Positions 1 through 9,626 are shown, counted from the first letter of the stretch. The stretch is DNA of 64,000 bases from Micromonospora globbae (GCF_003610785.1 NZ_RAQQ01000002.1:248001-312000); one strand, 5' to 3'. A program made the numbers and translations. The notes: generated by a model from the sequence alone, not told the origin.

Positions 1-60
1 AGCGGTGGCCGGCACGGCGTGCCGCACCGACCACCGGGTTGGTGTCTGCTGGCTGTCCGG

Positions 61-699
61 TCAGCTCGGCCAGGGCGCGCCGATGATGCGCTCGACCGTC
101 GTCGTACGCCGGAAACCGGGGATGAAGTGCTCGATGATGTCGGAGTTCACGGTGCCGTTCGTGGTCTCCGGCCGGTCCTTGAACCCGTCGAACTGGGCGC
201 GCAGGAACTCGTTCTTGAAGTCCCCGCGGGGGTGGACGGCGACGATCTCCGCCACCCGGTCCCGCTCCAGCCCGTCGAGACCGAGGCCGATCACGTCGGT
301 CAGGACGCCGAGCTGCGTGATCGCGATCTCCGGACCCATCCGGTCGGGAATGCCCGGTGTGGTGTGCAGCGCGATCGCCGTCCAGACCGTCTCGGCGGCG
401 GCCGTCGGGAACCCCCGCTCCAGCAGGAACCTCCGCGCGTGGTCGGCGCCGTCGACCTCGAACCGCTGCTCGACGTCGGAGAAGGGGTTCGCGAGGCCGA
501 CGTCGTGGAACAGGGCCGACAGGTAGAGCAGCTCCGGGTCCGGTTCCGCGCCGAGCGCGCGGGCGTGCATCAGGCCGAAGAGGAAGACCCGCCGGGAGTG
601 GTGGTAGATGAGAGGGCTGGTCGTCTCCCGCACGAGCCGGGTCGCTTCGGCGACCGCCGCCGTCTCAGGAATCTCCAGTCCCGCGATGACCTCTGGCAT
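61..699 (-). CDS. HD-domain hydrolase, cyanamide-hydratase-like
   Basis: The protein has about 212 residues with a paired His and Arg (HHSRR) followed by LFHDVGL, the H...HD metal-binding signature of HD-superfamily phosphohydrolases. Its overall layout resembles the small cyanamide hydratase/HD group. The likely role is a soluble metal-dependent hydrolase; the substrate cannot be told from sequence. I chose the ATG at 699 because the family similarity begins there (MPEVIAGLEI) and a GAGG lies just upstream. An in-frame ATG at 756 would add 19 residues without family-like content. It is divergent from the GlxA-type regulator at 1023, so it could be that regulator's target, but this is only inferred from position. 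Confidence 0.75.
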   Translation of the reverse strand: MPEVIAGLEIPETAAVAEATRLVRETTSPLIYHHSRRVFLFGLMHARALGAEPDPELLYLSALFHDVGLANPFSDVEQRFEVDGADHARRFLLERGFPTAAAETVWTAIALHTTPGIPDRMGPEIAITQLGVLTDVIGLGLDGLERDRVAEIVAVHPRGDFKNEFLRAQFDGFKDRPETTNGTVNSDIIEHFIPGFRRTTTVERIIGAPWPS

Positions 700-1022
700 G
701 ACCTCAGACTTTCCAGGAGCGTGGCTGGTGGTGTGGCCCGGATGGGCGACTTTCATGCTGCCCACCGACCCGGCCGCGGTGCCGCCTTCCTCCGGCCAGG
801 AACCACCGATATCCGGACATGACGAGGACGCACCACCGCCCCACCCGCCACCGGCGGTCCGAAGCCACCCCCGGGGAGGGGTCCCCATCGTCGCCGGCGC
901 GGAGCGTGCTACCAATGAACGGTGTCACGCCCCCCACGTCGCCGCCCGGGCGGCGGCCAGGGTCCGGCAGGTCGCCGCGCGGACCCGGGTTCCGAGGTAC
1001 GCGCCGATCCGGGGGTGGCGCG
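700..1022. other. divergent intergenic region, no gene seen
   Basis: About 320 bases lie between the HD-domain gene (reading left) and the GlxA-type regulator (reading right). Open frames cross it on both strands, but they are low-complexity Pro/Arg/Gly translations with no start-proximal Shine-Dalgarno sequence. Promoters for both genes should lie here; I could not place a convincing -35/-10 pair. Confidence 0.4.
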
Positions 1023-2000
1023 GTGGTGAGCAGCGCCCCCCACCGCGTCGCGGTCCTCGTCTACGACGGGGTGACCCTGCTGGACGTCGCCGGTCCCGCG
1101 GAGGTGTTCAAGGAGGCGAACCGGTTCGGCGCCGACTACCGGATCGTGTTCCTGTCGCCGACCGGTGCGGACGTCACGTCGAACCTCGGGGTCCGCATCG
1201 CCGTCGACGGCGCCGTCGCCTCGGAGCCGGCCGCGGACACCCTGCTGGTGGCCGGATCCGACCGCTACCCGCGCGCCCGTGTCCCCGGCGACCTGGCGGA
1301 CGCCACGCGGATACCGGCGGCCACCGCCGGCCGGGTCGCGTCGGTCTGCACCGGTGCGTTCGTCCTCGCCGCCGCCGGTCTCCTCGACGGCAAGCGGGCC
1401 ACCACCCACTGGCAGGTCGCGCACCAGCTCGCCGCGTGGTGCCCGACGTGCCGGGTCGAGGCCGACGCGATCTACGTCCGCGACGGCGCCACGTACACCT
1501 CGGCGGGCGTGACGGCCGGCATCGACCTGGCGCTCGCCCTCGTCGAGGAGGACCACGGGCCCGACCTGGCCCGCGAGGTCGCCCGGGCCCTCGTGGTGTA
1601 CATGCAGCGCGCGGGCGACCAGTCCCAGTTCTCGGCGCCGTTGCAGGGGCCGCCGCCCCGCTCGCCGGCTCTGCGCAGGATCACCGACCTGGTGACGGCG
1701 AACCCCCGCGGGGACCACTCCCTCGGCGAACTCGCGAGACACCTCAACGTGAGCCCCCGGCACCTCACCCGGCTCTTCCACGACGAGCTGTCCACGACGC
1801 CGGCCCGCTACGTCGAGAGCATCCGATTCGACATGGCCAGGGCACTGCTCGACCAGGGACACACCGCGACGCAGGCCGCGACCCTCGCCGGGTTCCCCAG
1901 CTACGAGAGCATGCGACGGGTCTTCGCCCGGAAGCTGTCCATCAGCCCCGCCGCCTACCAGCGCCGGTTCCGCACGACCCGCCGCGCCGGCGCGGGCTAG
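1023..2000 (+). CDS. GlxA-type AraC-family transcriptional regulator (DJ-1/PfpI domain fused to HTH)
   Basis: The 325-residue protein has two parts. Residues about 1-175 form a DJ-1/PfpI (class I glutamine amidotransferase-like) domain with the CTGAFVLAAAG nucleophile-elbow region, used for ligand sensing in GlxA-type regulators. Residues about 215-325 carry two AraC helix-turn-helix motifs (LGELARHLNVSPRHLTRLF and the ARYVESIRF...RRVFARKLSISPAAYQRRF segment). The GTG at 1023 (or 1026) is preferred over an ATG at 819, because the extra N-terminal residues from 819 are Arg/Pro-rich and unlike the family, and a G-rich ribosome site sits just before 1023. It is divergent from the HD-domain hydrolase, which may be its target. 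Confidence 0.85.
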   Translation: MVSSAPHRVAVLVYDGVTLLDVAGPAEVFKEANRFGADYRIVFLSPTGADVTSNLGVRIAVDGAVASEPAADTLLVAGSDRYPRARVPGDLADATRIPAATAGRVASVCTGAFVLAAAGLLDGKRATTHWQVAHQLAAWCPTCRVEADAIYVRDGATYTSAGVTAGIDLALALVEEDHGPDLAREVARALVVYMQRAGDQSQFSAPLQGPPPRSPALRRITDLVTANPRGDHSLGELARHLNVSPRHLTRLFHDELSTTPARYVESIRFDMARALLDQGHTATQAATLAGFPSYESMRRVFARKLSISPAAYQRRFRTTRRAGAG

Positions 2001-2056
2001 CTGTCCTGCCCAGGCACGTTGGTTGAGGTTGTGTGACGACATGACCTGACGGAGCG

Positions 2057-2103
2057 GGCGCGCCGGCGGCCAGCTGCGAGGCGCTTGGTGCCGCCCGCGC
2101 GCC
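2057..2103. terminator. GC-rich inverted repeat between convergent genes
   Basis: The arms 2057-2070 and 2090-2103 pair at 13 of 14 positions with a 19-base loop. They lie between the stop of the GlxA-type gene and the stop of the leftward response regulator, a natural place for a two-way terminator. There is no U-run, as is common in actinomycetes. Confidence 0.4.
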
Positions 2104-2118
2104 GCACGGGCGCGGCAC

Positions 2119-2778
2119 TCAGTCGAGCAGTCCGGCCTGGTGGGCGAGGATCGCGGCCTGGACCCGGTTGGCGAGGTCCAGCTTCGCCAGGATCCGGCTG
2201 ACGTGGGTCTTCGCCGTCGCCTCGCTCATGTAGAGCGTCGCCGCGATCTCGCTGTTGGACATGCCCCGGCCGATGGTGACCAGCACCTCCCGCTCCTTGT
2301 CCGTGAGCACCGCGAGCCGCCGTTCGGCGTCGCCGCGCCGGTCCGGTGTGGGCTCGGCGAACGTCCGGATGAGCCGGCGCGTGACCCGGGGCGAGATCAT
2401 CGCGTCACCGCGTGCCGCGCTGCGCACGGCGGCGAGCATGTCGTCGGCCGAGGCGTCCTTGAGCAGGAACCCGACGGCGCCGTTGCGGAGCGCGGTGTGC
2501 ACGTACTCGTCGAGGTCGAACGTGGTGAGGACGACGACGTAGGGCGGCCGGTCGAGTCTCGCGATCCGCCCGGTCGCCGTCAGCCCGTCGGTCCGCGGCA
2601 TGCGGATGTCCATGAGGACCACGTCCGGCCGGAGCGTCCGGGCGAGCTCGACGGCCTCGGCGCCGTCGGAGGCCTCGCCCACCACCGTGATGTCGGGGGC
2701 GGCCTCGAGGATGGTGCGCAGCATGGCACGCACCATCCACTCGTCGTCGACGATCAGCGTCCTAGTCGGTGCGGTCAT
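2119..2778 (-). CDS. NarL/LuxR-type response regulator
   Basis: The protein has a receiver domain with acidic pair D11-D12 and predicted phospho-acceptor D57 (VVLMDIRMP), then a C-terminal LuxR helix-turn-helix (LTDKEREVL ... NSEIAATLYMSEATAKTHVSRIL). It would be phosphorylated by the kinase encoded immediately upstream and bind DNA as a dimer. The ATG at 2778 is chosen because it lies inside the 3' end of the kinase gene (17-base overlap), which suits translational coupling; an ATG at 2811 would add eleven Arg/Pro-rich residues. The divergent ABC exporter operon at 4090-6645 is the obvious candidate target. Confidence 0.93.
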   Translation of the reverse strand: MTAPTRTLIVDDEWMVRAMLRTILEAAPDITVVGEASDGAEAVELARTLRPDVVLMDIRMPRTDGLTATGRIARLDRPPYVVVLTTFDLDEYVHTALRNGAVGFLLKDASADDMLAAVRSAARGDAMISPRVTRRLIRTFAEPTPDRRGDAERRLAVLTDKEREVLVTIGRGMSNSEIAATLYMSEATAKTHVSRILAKLDLANRVQAAILAHQAGLLD

Positions 2779-3946
2779 CGTCCGCCTCGGGTGCGATCGG
2801 CATCTCGGCAACCAGCTCGAACGCGCCGTCGGCGGTGGGGCCCGCGGTGAGTGTCCCGCCGATCAGGCGTACGCGCTCGCCGAGGCCGAGCAGCCCGTGG
2901 CCGCCGGCGGGCAGGGCCGCACCGGGGGTGGGCCGGCCGCGGCCGTTGCTGATCGTAACCCGCAGCGACCGCCGCGTCTGCTGGACGCGGACGCGGGTCC
3001 GGGCGCCCGGAGCGTGCCGGTGCACGTTGGTCAGGGCCTCCTGCACGACGCGGTACACGGCGTGCTCGACGAGGAGCGGCGGACGCGCGCCGGTGGCGTT
3101 CTCCATCTCCAGGGTGACCGGTACGCCGAGCCGCCGGGACTCGTCGACCAGCGCCGCCAGGTCGGCGAGGCCGGCCTGCGGAGCCAGCGGCATGTCGTCG
3201 TCGGCGCGGAGGACCGCGACGAGGGAGCGCAGTTCCGCGAGCGCGGCGCGCCCGATCGCGCCGATCTGCCGCCCCATCCGCACGGCGTTCTCGCCCCCGG
3301 ACGCCTCCAGCGCGGTGGCGTGCAGCACCATCAGCGACACCCGGTGGGTGACGACGTCGTGCATGTCGCGGGCGATCTGGGCCCGTTCGTCGCTACGGGC
3401 CTGCGCCACCCGCTCGTGTTGTTCGCGTTCGAGCCGCTCGGCCCGTTCCCGGATCCGTTCGACCAGGTTGCGCCGGGTGCCGACGTACAGACCGAGCAGC
3501 GCCGGCGCGACGCACACCGCGACGGTGACCGGGATGGCCCCGTCCGCGCCGGCGTACCACCAGATCGGGACGCCGACCAGGACCACCGAGACCAGGATGC
3601 TGACGGCGACCTTCGGCCACGCCGTCGTGCGGTCGGCCAGCGTGTAGAGCGCCAGCATGACGGCCACCTGGGCCGGCACGAGGACGTTGGCCACGAGCGT
3701 GCCGGCCAGCATGATCGCCGGGGCCCGGCGGCGCCGCCAGGACAGCACGCCGACCGCGACGCCGAGGGGAACGCCGAGCCACGCCGGGGGAAGGCCCGGC
3801 TCGAACCCGGCGAGGGTGGGCCCGAAGAAGTCGACCCCGAACTGGCCCGTCGCCACGCACAGCGCCGCGGCGGACGCCACCACCGCGTCGATCACCGGAC
3901 GGCGGCGGGACCAACGCACCACCTGGTGCAGACGAGGCGAGGTCAT
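2762..3946 (-). CDS. NarL-type sensor histidine kinase (HisKA_3)
   Basis: The 394-residue membrane kinase has several hydrophobic segments in residues about 18-155. A dimerisation helix with ERAQIARDMHDVVTHRVS follows, where H196 is the predicted phospho-accepting histidine. The C-terminal ATPase domain carries the G-box GHGLLGLGERVRLIGG. The N-terminal half has no extracytoplasmic sensor domain of note, so it probably senses a signal in or near the membrane, like kinases that guard drug exporters. It is cotranscribed with the response regulator through a 17-base overlap. The ATG at 3946 has a GGGAG five bases upstream. Confidence 0.93.
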   Translation of the reverse strand: MTSPRLHQVVRWSRRRPVIDAVVASAAALCVATGQFGVDFFGPTLAGFEPGLPPAWLGVPLGVAVGVLSWRRRRAPAIMLAGTLVANVLVPAQVAVMLALYTLADRTTAWPKVAVSILVSVVLVGVPIWWYAGADGAIPVTVAVCVAPALLGLYVGTRRNLVERIRERAERLEREQHERVAQARSDERAQIARDMHDVVTHRVSLMVLHATALEASGGENAVRMGRQIGAIGRAALAELRSLVAVLRADDDMPLAPQAGLADLAALVDESRRLGVPVTLEMENATGARPPLLVEHAVYRVVQEALTNVHRHAPGARTRVRVQQTRRSLRVTISNGRGRPTPGAALPAGGHGLLGLGERVRLIGGTLTAGPTADGAFELVAEMPIAPEADDDRTD

Positions 3947-4089
3947 CGTGCTCCCACCCTAGGGTCCGCCGACAGCCACCGGCGTCGGCCGAAAGTTGTA
4001 CGCCACCTGCGCGGATTCTCACCGACCCGACGAGCGGCCATCCCGGATCCGCCGATGTCCGCGCGACCGCCGACGGCGACGCTCGGCAC

Positions 4090-5001
4090 ATGGGAAGAAA
4101 ACGCCTCGACCCGCGAGGGCTGCAGCTCGTCTTCGGAGCCTTCGCCCTCATCGCGGGCACCCTGACCGCGCAGCGCCCCGACCCGCCCCACCCGCTGTTC
4201 ACGACCGCGGCGACCTACGGCTACGCGGTCGCGGCCGTGCTGTCGATCGTCGGCTGGTTCGCATTGGGGCGCCCCGCGACCGCCGCGTACGCCCGGCGGG
4301 TTCTGATCGTCTTCCACCTGATCTTCGTGCCGGCGCAGTTCCTGTTCCTGCTGGCCCACGAGCTGCCGTGGCTGGGCATGGCGCTGTCCTCGGCGATCGT
4401 GGTCAGCCAGCGGCCCCGCTTCCCGCGGCTGGGGCGGACGTCGCGCAAGGTGTGGCTGACACTGCACGTCGGCATCGGGGTCGGCTGGTTGGGCGTGGCC
4501 ACCGGCATGCTGGCGCTGGCGATCATCGGGGCGACGGCCGACACCCACGAGACGCAGCACGGCGCGTACCTGATGCTGCACCGGTTCGACCTTCTCCTCG
4601 CGATCCCGAGCGCCTTCCTGTCGATCATCACCGGTGTCGTGGTCTCACTCGGCACGCCCTGGGGTCTGCTCCGGCACTGGTGGGTGCTCGCCAAGCTGGC
4701 CATCGCGCTCGCCCTGCCGCTCCTCGCGTCGTTCGAGGGGCCCTGGATCGAGGAGCTCGAGGCCCGCAGCGCGGACGGCGTGATCGAGACCGGTACGACG
4801 GGGCTGCTGCTGACCGGTGCCATGGGGCTGTTCGCCGCCCTGCTGTGGACCGCGGTGATCCTCTCCGTCTTCAAGCCCGGCGGCCGGACCCGGTGGGGGC
4901 GTCCCAAGGGCGAGCCCCGCCGCACCCCGCGGACCGCGTCCACCGGGGCCGCGCGTCCGGCGCCCGGCGTGGCGCTCGCGCCGCCGGCCGGCAACGTCTG
5001 A
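4090..5001 (+). CDS. multi-pass membrane protein, DUF2269-like
   Basis: The 303-residue protein has about six to eight hydrophobic helices, among them RVLIVFHLIFVPAQFLFLL and the repeated small-residue-rich stretches near residues 120-190. A proline- and arginine-rich cytoplasmic tail follows from about residue 265. The HVGIGVGWLGV stretch and overall pattern resemble DUF2269 integral membrane proteins, whose function is unknown. It is followed after 25 bases by an ABC ATPase and a permease, so it may be an accessory subunit of that exporter or only share its control. It is divergent from the two-component system. Confidence 0.7.
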   Translation: MGRKRLDPRGLQLVFGAFALIAGTLTAQRPDPPHPLFTTAATYGYAVAAVLSIVGWFALGRPATAAYARRVLIVFHLIFVPAQFLFLLAHELPWLGMALSSAIVVSQRPRFPRLGRTSRKVWLTLHVGIGVGWLGVATGMLALAIIGATADTHETQHGAYLMLHRFDLLLAIPSAFLSIITGVVVSLGTPWGLLRHWWVLAKLAIALALPLLASFEGPWIEELEARSADGVIETGTTGLLLTGAMGLFAALLWTAVILSVFKPGGRTRWGRPKGEPRRTPRTASTGAARPAPGVALAPPAGNV

Positions 5002-5026
5002 CACCCCCACCAGAAGGAGACAACCC

Positions 5027-5934
<908 letters not shown>

Positions 5935-5938
<4 letters not shown>

Positions 5939-6645
5939 GCGCGCTGACCCGCGCCGAGCTCATGAAGCTCCGCACCCTCCGGTCGACCTGGGTGGTGCTC
6001 CTCGTCCTGCCGGTCGTGGCTGTCGTCACCCTGATGGATGCCGCGCTGGACCCCGTGGAGCACAACACGCGCATCGTCGACTTCATGGACGTCTCACTCG
6101 CCGTGGTGAGCGTGGTCGTGGCCGCCTTCGCGGCGGCGCTGGTCGGCGGCGAGTTCGTCCGCCGGACCGTGGGGCTCGACTACCTGGCGGTGCCGAGGCG
6201 CGTCCCCGTGCTCGCCGCCAAGGTGTCGGCCTTCGCCGGCGTCGGCGCCGTCCTCGGGCTGCTGTCCGCGCTGCTGGCCACGGTCGTGGCCGCACCGATC
6301 GCCCTGGGGCGCGATGTCGTGCTCGACGGCCCGGGCGACGCCGTCCTGCGCGTCCTGGCGGTGACCGCCGCCGTGGCCGCCCTCAGCGCGCTGGGCGCCG
6401 CCGTGGGTGTGCTGGTGCCCCACCCGGCCGTCGCCGTCGGGGCGGTGATCGGGTGGCAGATCGTCGAGATGCTGCTCGGGACGGCCCTCGGCATCGGCGA
6501 CTACCTGCCGATCCGCCTCGTCACGACGGTCGCGCACCTGGGCGGCACCGTGCCGCTGCCGGTGGCGTTCGGACTCCTGTGCCTGTACGTCGCCGGCGCG
6601 GTGGGTGTCGCCCTGCTCGTCGGGAGACGCCGCGACCTCGCCTGA
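5935..6645 (+). CDS. ABC-2-type exporter permease
   Basis: The 236-residue protein has six predicted transmembrane helices and begins with the typical short cytoplasmic amphipathic helix (MSALTRAELMKLRTLRSTW) of ABC-2 permeases paired with CcmA-type ATPases. It is translationally coupled to the ATPase gene through an ATGA overlap. Larger in-frame starts upstream lie inside the ATPase gene and are not credible. It should form a homodimeric channel with two ATPase subunits. Confidence 0.88.
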
Positions 6646-6669
6646 GTCTCCGCGACGTGGCGAGGTGGG

Positions 6670-6701
6670 CTCCGGCCCGGCGGGGTCCCGCCGGGCCGGA
6701 G
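6670..6701. terminator. strong bidirectional terminator hairpin
   Basis: A perfect 15-bp stem (6670-6684 with 6687-6701) has a two-base apparent loop, which in practice opens to four. It sits between the convergent stops of the ABC permease (6645) and the LVIVD protein (6721). Confidence 0.8.
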
Positions 6702-6720
6702 TGTCACTCGGGTCGGACGA

Positions 6721-8487
6721 TCAGCTCGTCCGCACCGAACCGCTCACCTCGCTGTCGCGCACGGTGGCGCCGATGGCGTCCACCGAGCCGTTCACCCGGC
6801 TCTCCACGATCGACACCACGGAGGCGCCGGCGGCGTGGAGGGAGCCGTTGAGCGTCGAGTCGAAGGCGATCAGGCCCGCGCCCGGAGCGACCTTGATCGC
6901 GCCGTTCACGGTGGCCCCGTCCAGGCAGGTGACGCCCGAGCTGACCGTGAGGCCGCCGTTCTGCCGCGTGCTCAGAACGGTGGTGCAGGCCGGGTAGCTG
7001 GGCTGGGTCTGCACGTTCAGCTCCGCGAAGGAGAACGCCCGGGCGTTGTTCGTCCGCGGGTCGTCCAGCTTCAGGACGTCCAGGCCCTTCTGGATGTCGT
7101 TCGAGTAGATGTATCCGTTGTGGTAGTACGTCGACCAGGCCCCACCGAGGATGCGGCGGGTCTCCGAGAGCGGGCCGCGCTCCCAGTAGGCGATCTCGAC
7201 CGGGTTGGCCGAGTCGGTGAAGTCGATCACCGAGATGCCGCCCTGGTACCAGGCCTGGACCATGATGTCGCGGCCCATGGCCGGGATCAGCGAGCCGTTG
7301 TGCGCGACGCAGTTCTCCAGGGTCGTGTTCAACCGCGGGATCTTGAAGTAGCTCCGGAACACCAGCTCACGGTCGGCGCCGGAGCCCACGATGTCGTAGA
7401 TCGCGTCGGCGCCCTGGTTGGTCCGGTAGCTGCTGGTGCAGATCGCGCTGCTGCCGCCGCCCAGCTCGTCGGTGAAGACGACCTTGGTGCCGGTGTTGTT
7501 GAACGTGGCCGAGTGCCAGAACGCGAAGTTCGTGTCCCGGACCTGGCTGAGGACCACCGGGTTCTCGCGGTCGGAGATGTCGAACAGGACGCCGTCACCC
7601 ATGCAGGCGCCGGCGGCCAGGTCCAGCTCCGGGTACGCGGTGATGTCGTGGCAGCCGCTCGTGGAGCCGGCGCCGGTGGTGCCCGGGAAGAGGACCGGGG
7701 TGGCCACCACGGCGGCGCTGGTCGGGTTGTCCAGCGGCACCTTGACGATCGAGATCTTGTCGTGCGGGGGCTTGCAGTAGAACGCGCCGTTCGACGGGCC
7801 GTACGACTGGATGTAGACGTAGACGCTCTTGCCGTCCTTGCTCGGCACCAGCGTCTGGGTGTGCGAGCCGCAGTCGGTCCGGACCGACTTGATGTACCGC
7901 GGGTTCGCCTTGTCGCTGATGTCGAAGATCCGGATGCCCTCCCAGGAACTCTCGAGGGCGGAGGACGCGCTCGTGCTGCTGCACGAGTCGTTGCTCCGGG
8001 GCGCGTCGACAGCGAGGAACAGCAGGTTGCCGAAGACCGACGGGTCGCCCTGCGAGCCGGAGCAGACCACCTGGCTGACCACCTCGGGCGAGGTGGGGTC
8101 GCTGACGTCGAAGACGTTGAAGCCCTCGTAGTTGCCGGCGAAGACGTAGTTGCCCTGGAAGGCCAGGTCCGAGTTGTACGCGCCCTCGCTGGCGAAACCG
8201 CCGAACTTCGGGATGTTGGCGATCTGCCGGATGTTGTCGCTGCTGGAGATCTCGTCGACGCCGGGGATCTCGGCGGCGGCGGTCACGTCGTCGGCCGCCT
8301 CCTCCGCGATGCAGTACTCGGCGAAGTTGTCTCCGGCGGCCCGGAAGGACTCGCAGTTGTCTGCGGCTCCCGTCGAGTCGGCGCCGCTGGCCGGCGCCGC
8401 GGCGCCGACGGCGGTGAGGAGCAGGGCGCCGGTGGCGGCGAGGCCGACGGCCAGCTTCCTGCTCCCTCGGGGGATCGGTTGGGACAT
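6721..8487 (-). CDS. secreted LVIVD-repeat beta-propeller protein with bactofilin-like C-terminal repeats
   Basis: The 588-residue precursor has a Sec-type signal peptide (KLAVGLAATGALLLTAVG, cleavage near residue 35). The body holds repeated NVFDVSDPTSPE, RIFDISDKANPR and LFDISDRENPV motifs, the LVIVD propeller blades seen in choice-of-anchor type secreted proteins. Several Cys pairs suggest disulfides. The last ~75 residues change to short repeats (VNGAIKVAPGAGL, LNGSLHAAGASV, VNGSVDAIGATV) with the spacing of a right-handed beta-helix like that of bactofilins. ATG 8487 has GAAGG upstream; an upstream in-frame ATG at 8586 would disrupt the signal peptide. Function is unknown; it is probably surface-exposed. 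Confidence 0.85.
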   Translation of the reverse strand: MSQPIPRGSRKLAVGLAATGALLLTAVGAAAPASGADSTGAADNCESFRAAGDNFAEYCIAEEAADDVTAAAEIPGVDEISSSDNIRQIANIPKFGGFASEGAYNSDLAFQGNYVFAGNYEGFNVFDVSDPTSPEVVSQVVCSGSQGDPSVFGNLLFLAVDAPRSNDSCSSTSASSALESSWEGIRIFDISDKANPRYIKSVRTDCGSHTQTLVPSKDGKSVYVYIQSYGPSNGAFYCKPPHDKISIVKVPLDNPTSAAVVATPVLFPGTTGAGSTSGCHDITAYPELDLAAGACMGDGVLFDISDRENPVVLSQVRDTNFAFWHSATFNNTGTKVVFTDELGGGSSAICTSSYRTNQGADAIYDIVGSGADRELVFRSYFKIPRLNTTLENCVAHNGSLIPAMGRDIMVQAWYQGGISVIDFTDSANPVEIAYWERGPLSETRRILGGAWSTYYHNGYIYSNDIQKGLDVLKLDDPRTNNARAFSFAELNVQTQPSYPACTTVLSTRQNGGLTVSSGVTCLDGATVNGAIKVAPGAGLIAFDSTLNGSLHAAGASVVSIVESRVNGSVDAIGATVRDSEVSGSVRTS

Positions 8488-8734
8488 GTAGTGACACCCT
8501 TCGTCGCGGGTGAGCAATGGGTAGCGGGACGATAACCCTGACTCGAAACTCAGTCGGCGTGGGTTTAGATCACGCTTCGGCAACACGGCCGACTTTGTGG
8601 CGGCTCAAATATCCGCAGGTCAGGCAATCGAGCCTTTTCGCTACCGGTGAGGCTGCCGTCGCTGGTCAACGCCGCGCTACCATCCCCGCCAACCTCGGGC
8701 GTAGGGCGGGAGTCGAGTGGTGGCAGGTGGACGG

Positions 8735-9448
8735 ATGCGGGTCTTCTCCCGGCAGTCGCGGACGGTCGTGCTGGTCGAGCTGGCCGTCGTCGTGATCGTC
8801 GCGGTCGCGGCGGCGTTCGCCGTCTGGTGGCCCGACGGTGACCCGCGGCCGGCGGCGAGGACGAACGCGCCGCAGTCGATCGACCTGCCCGGCCTGCCGG
8901 ACTCCACCGCCCCGGTGCTGATGCCCGGGCGTCCCGGCGAACCGGCGGAGAGTCGCCGGGCGAACGAGATGACGCCCGCGCCGCGCGCGTCGTACAACAA
9001 CGCCGACATCCGCTTCGTCACGATGATGATCCCCCACCACGAGCAGGCGCTGGTGATGGCCCGGCTCGTCGGGGAGCGGAGCGGGAACCCGCAGCTGAAG
9101 ATCATCGCCGACCGGATCCTGGCCGCTCAGGAGCCGGAGATCAGGACGCTCGAGACCTGGTTGACGGACCGCGGCCTGGACCGCACGTCCGGCGGGAACC
9201 ACCAGCACGCGATGCGGGGGATGCAGTCGGCGGAGGCGCTGGACCGCCTCACCGCCGCGCGCGGCGCCGACTTCGACCGGATGTTCGTGAGCATGATGAC
9301 CGACCACCACCAGGGCGCGATCGACATGGCCGGGGAGGTGCTGGCCCTCGGGGTGGACGGCATCGTCAACGAGCTGGCCAGCGGCGTGGTCGTCGAGCAG
9401 GGGGCCGAGATCAACCGGATGCGCCAGGTGCTGGAGGCCGCGCGCTGA
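8735..9448 (+). CDS. DUF305 family secreted/membrane-anchored protein
   Basis: The 237-residue protein has one N-terminal hydrophobic helix (VVLVELAVVVIVAVAAAFAV) as signal or anchor. Two DUF305 half-repeats follow, each carrying a paired-His helix (MIPHHEQALVMA and MTDHHQGAIDMA). DUF305 proteins are ferritin-like four-helix bundles, and some have been linked to copper or other metal handling. The ATG at 8735 has AGGTGG six bases before it; a GTG at 8717 would add six residues. It stands alone, facing away from the LVIVD gene. A leftward promoter inside the arabinose control region (9520-9548) points into its 3' end. Confidence 0.85.
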   Translation: MRVFSRQSRTVVLVELAVVVIVAVAAAFAVWWPDGDPRPAARTNAPQSIDLPGLPDSTAPVLMPGRPGEPAESRRANEMTPAPRASYNNADIRFVTMMIPHHEQALVMARLVGERSGNPQLKIIADRILAAQEPEIRTLETWLTDRGLDRTSGGNHQHAMRGMQSAEALDRLTAARGADFDRMFVSMMTDHHQGAIDMAGEVLALGVDGIVNELASGVVVEQGAEINRMRQVLEAAR

Positions 9449-9487
9449 GCTGCGCTCCGCGTACGCCCGCCGGCAGTGGGCCGGCGA

Positions 9488-9501
9488 AGTGAACGTTAAC
9501 A
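9488..9501. promoter_or_regulatory. LacI-type operator 1 of the arabinose operon
   Basis: The site reads AGTGAACGTTAACA, the reverse complement of TGTTAACGTTCACT. It matches the 14-base consensus TGTTAACGCTCACA seen at the other four sites, with a CG centre as in LacI-family operators. Confidence 0.65.
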
Positions 9502-9509
9502 CGGCCGCA

Positions 9510-9523
9510 AGTGAGCGCTAACA
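9510..9523. promoter_or_regulatory. LacI-type operator 2 of the arabinose operon
   Basis: The site reads AGTGAGCGCTAACA. It overlaps the -10 element of the leftward promoter at 9520-9548, in the same geometry as the operator at 23411 relative to the P450 promoter. Confidence 0.7.
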
Positions 9524-9548
9524 TACGCACGACTTCCGATCGTGTCAA
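9520..9548 (-). promoter_or_regulatory. leftward sigma70-like promoter with no evident gene
   Basis: On the minus strand a perfect TTGACA (9543-9548), a 17-base spacer and TATGTT (9520-9525) form a good promoter. It fires toward the 3' end of the DUF305 gene, which is on the other strand. No leftward gene begins between here and 8487. The element is a near copy of the promoter that serves the P450 gene at 23.4 kb. Confidence 0.6.
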
Positions 9549-9597
9549 TAGTCCTACCTGCGCTGATATCTCCCGTTGACAAAGAGGACATGAGGGG

Positions 9598-9626
9598 TTG
9601 ACATCTCCTGATGTTAACGCTCACAC
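9598..9626 (+). promoter_or_regulatory. probable rightward promoter of the arabinose operon with embedded operator
   Basis: TTGACA at 9598-9603 is followed after 17 bases by TCACAC (or after 18 by CACACT). Operator TGTTAACGCTCACA occupies 9612-9625, across the spacer and -10, so a bound repressor would block polymerase. The same arrangement recurs at 23477-23505. The -10 is weak and the exact start of transcription is not certain; another TTGACA lies at 9576. Confidence 0.5.
9612..9625. promoter_or_regulatory. LacI-type operator 3 (consensus) of the arabinose operon
   Basis: This is TGTTAACGCTCACA, about 100 bases upstream of the ytfQ-type start codon. With operators 1 and 2 it would allow looping by a tetrameric or paired-dimer repressor. 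The cognate regulator is most likely the LacI protein encoded at 14488-15510 in the same operon. Confidence 0.7.

Noticed and set aside
9576..9604. A second TTGACA at 9576 with TGACAT 17 bases on as the main promoter of the arabinose operon
   Set aside because: It is possible, but the TTGACA at 9598 has the same spacing to the operator as the one at 23477, so the later element is preferred.
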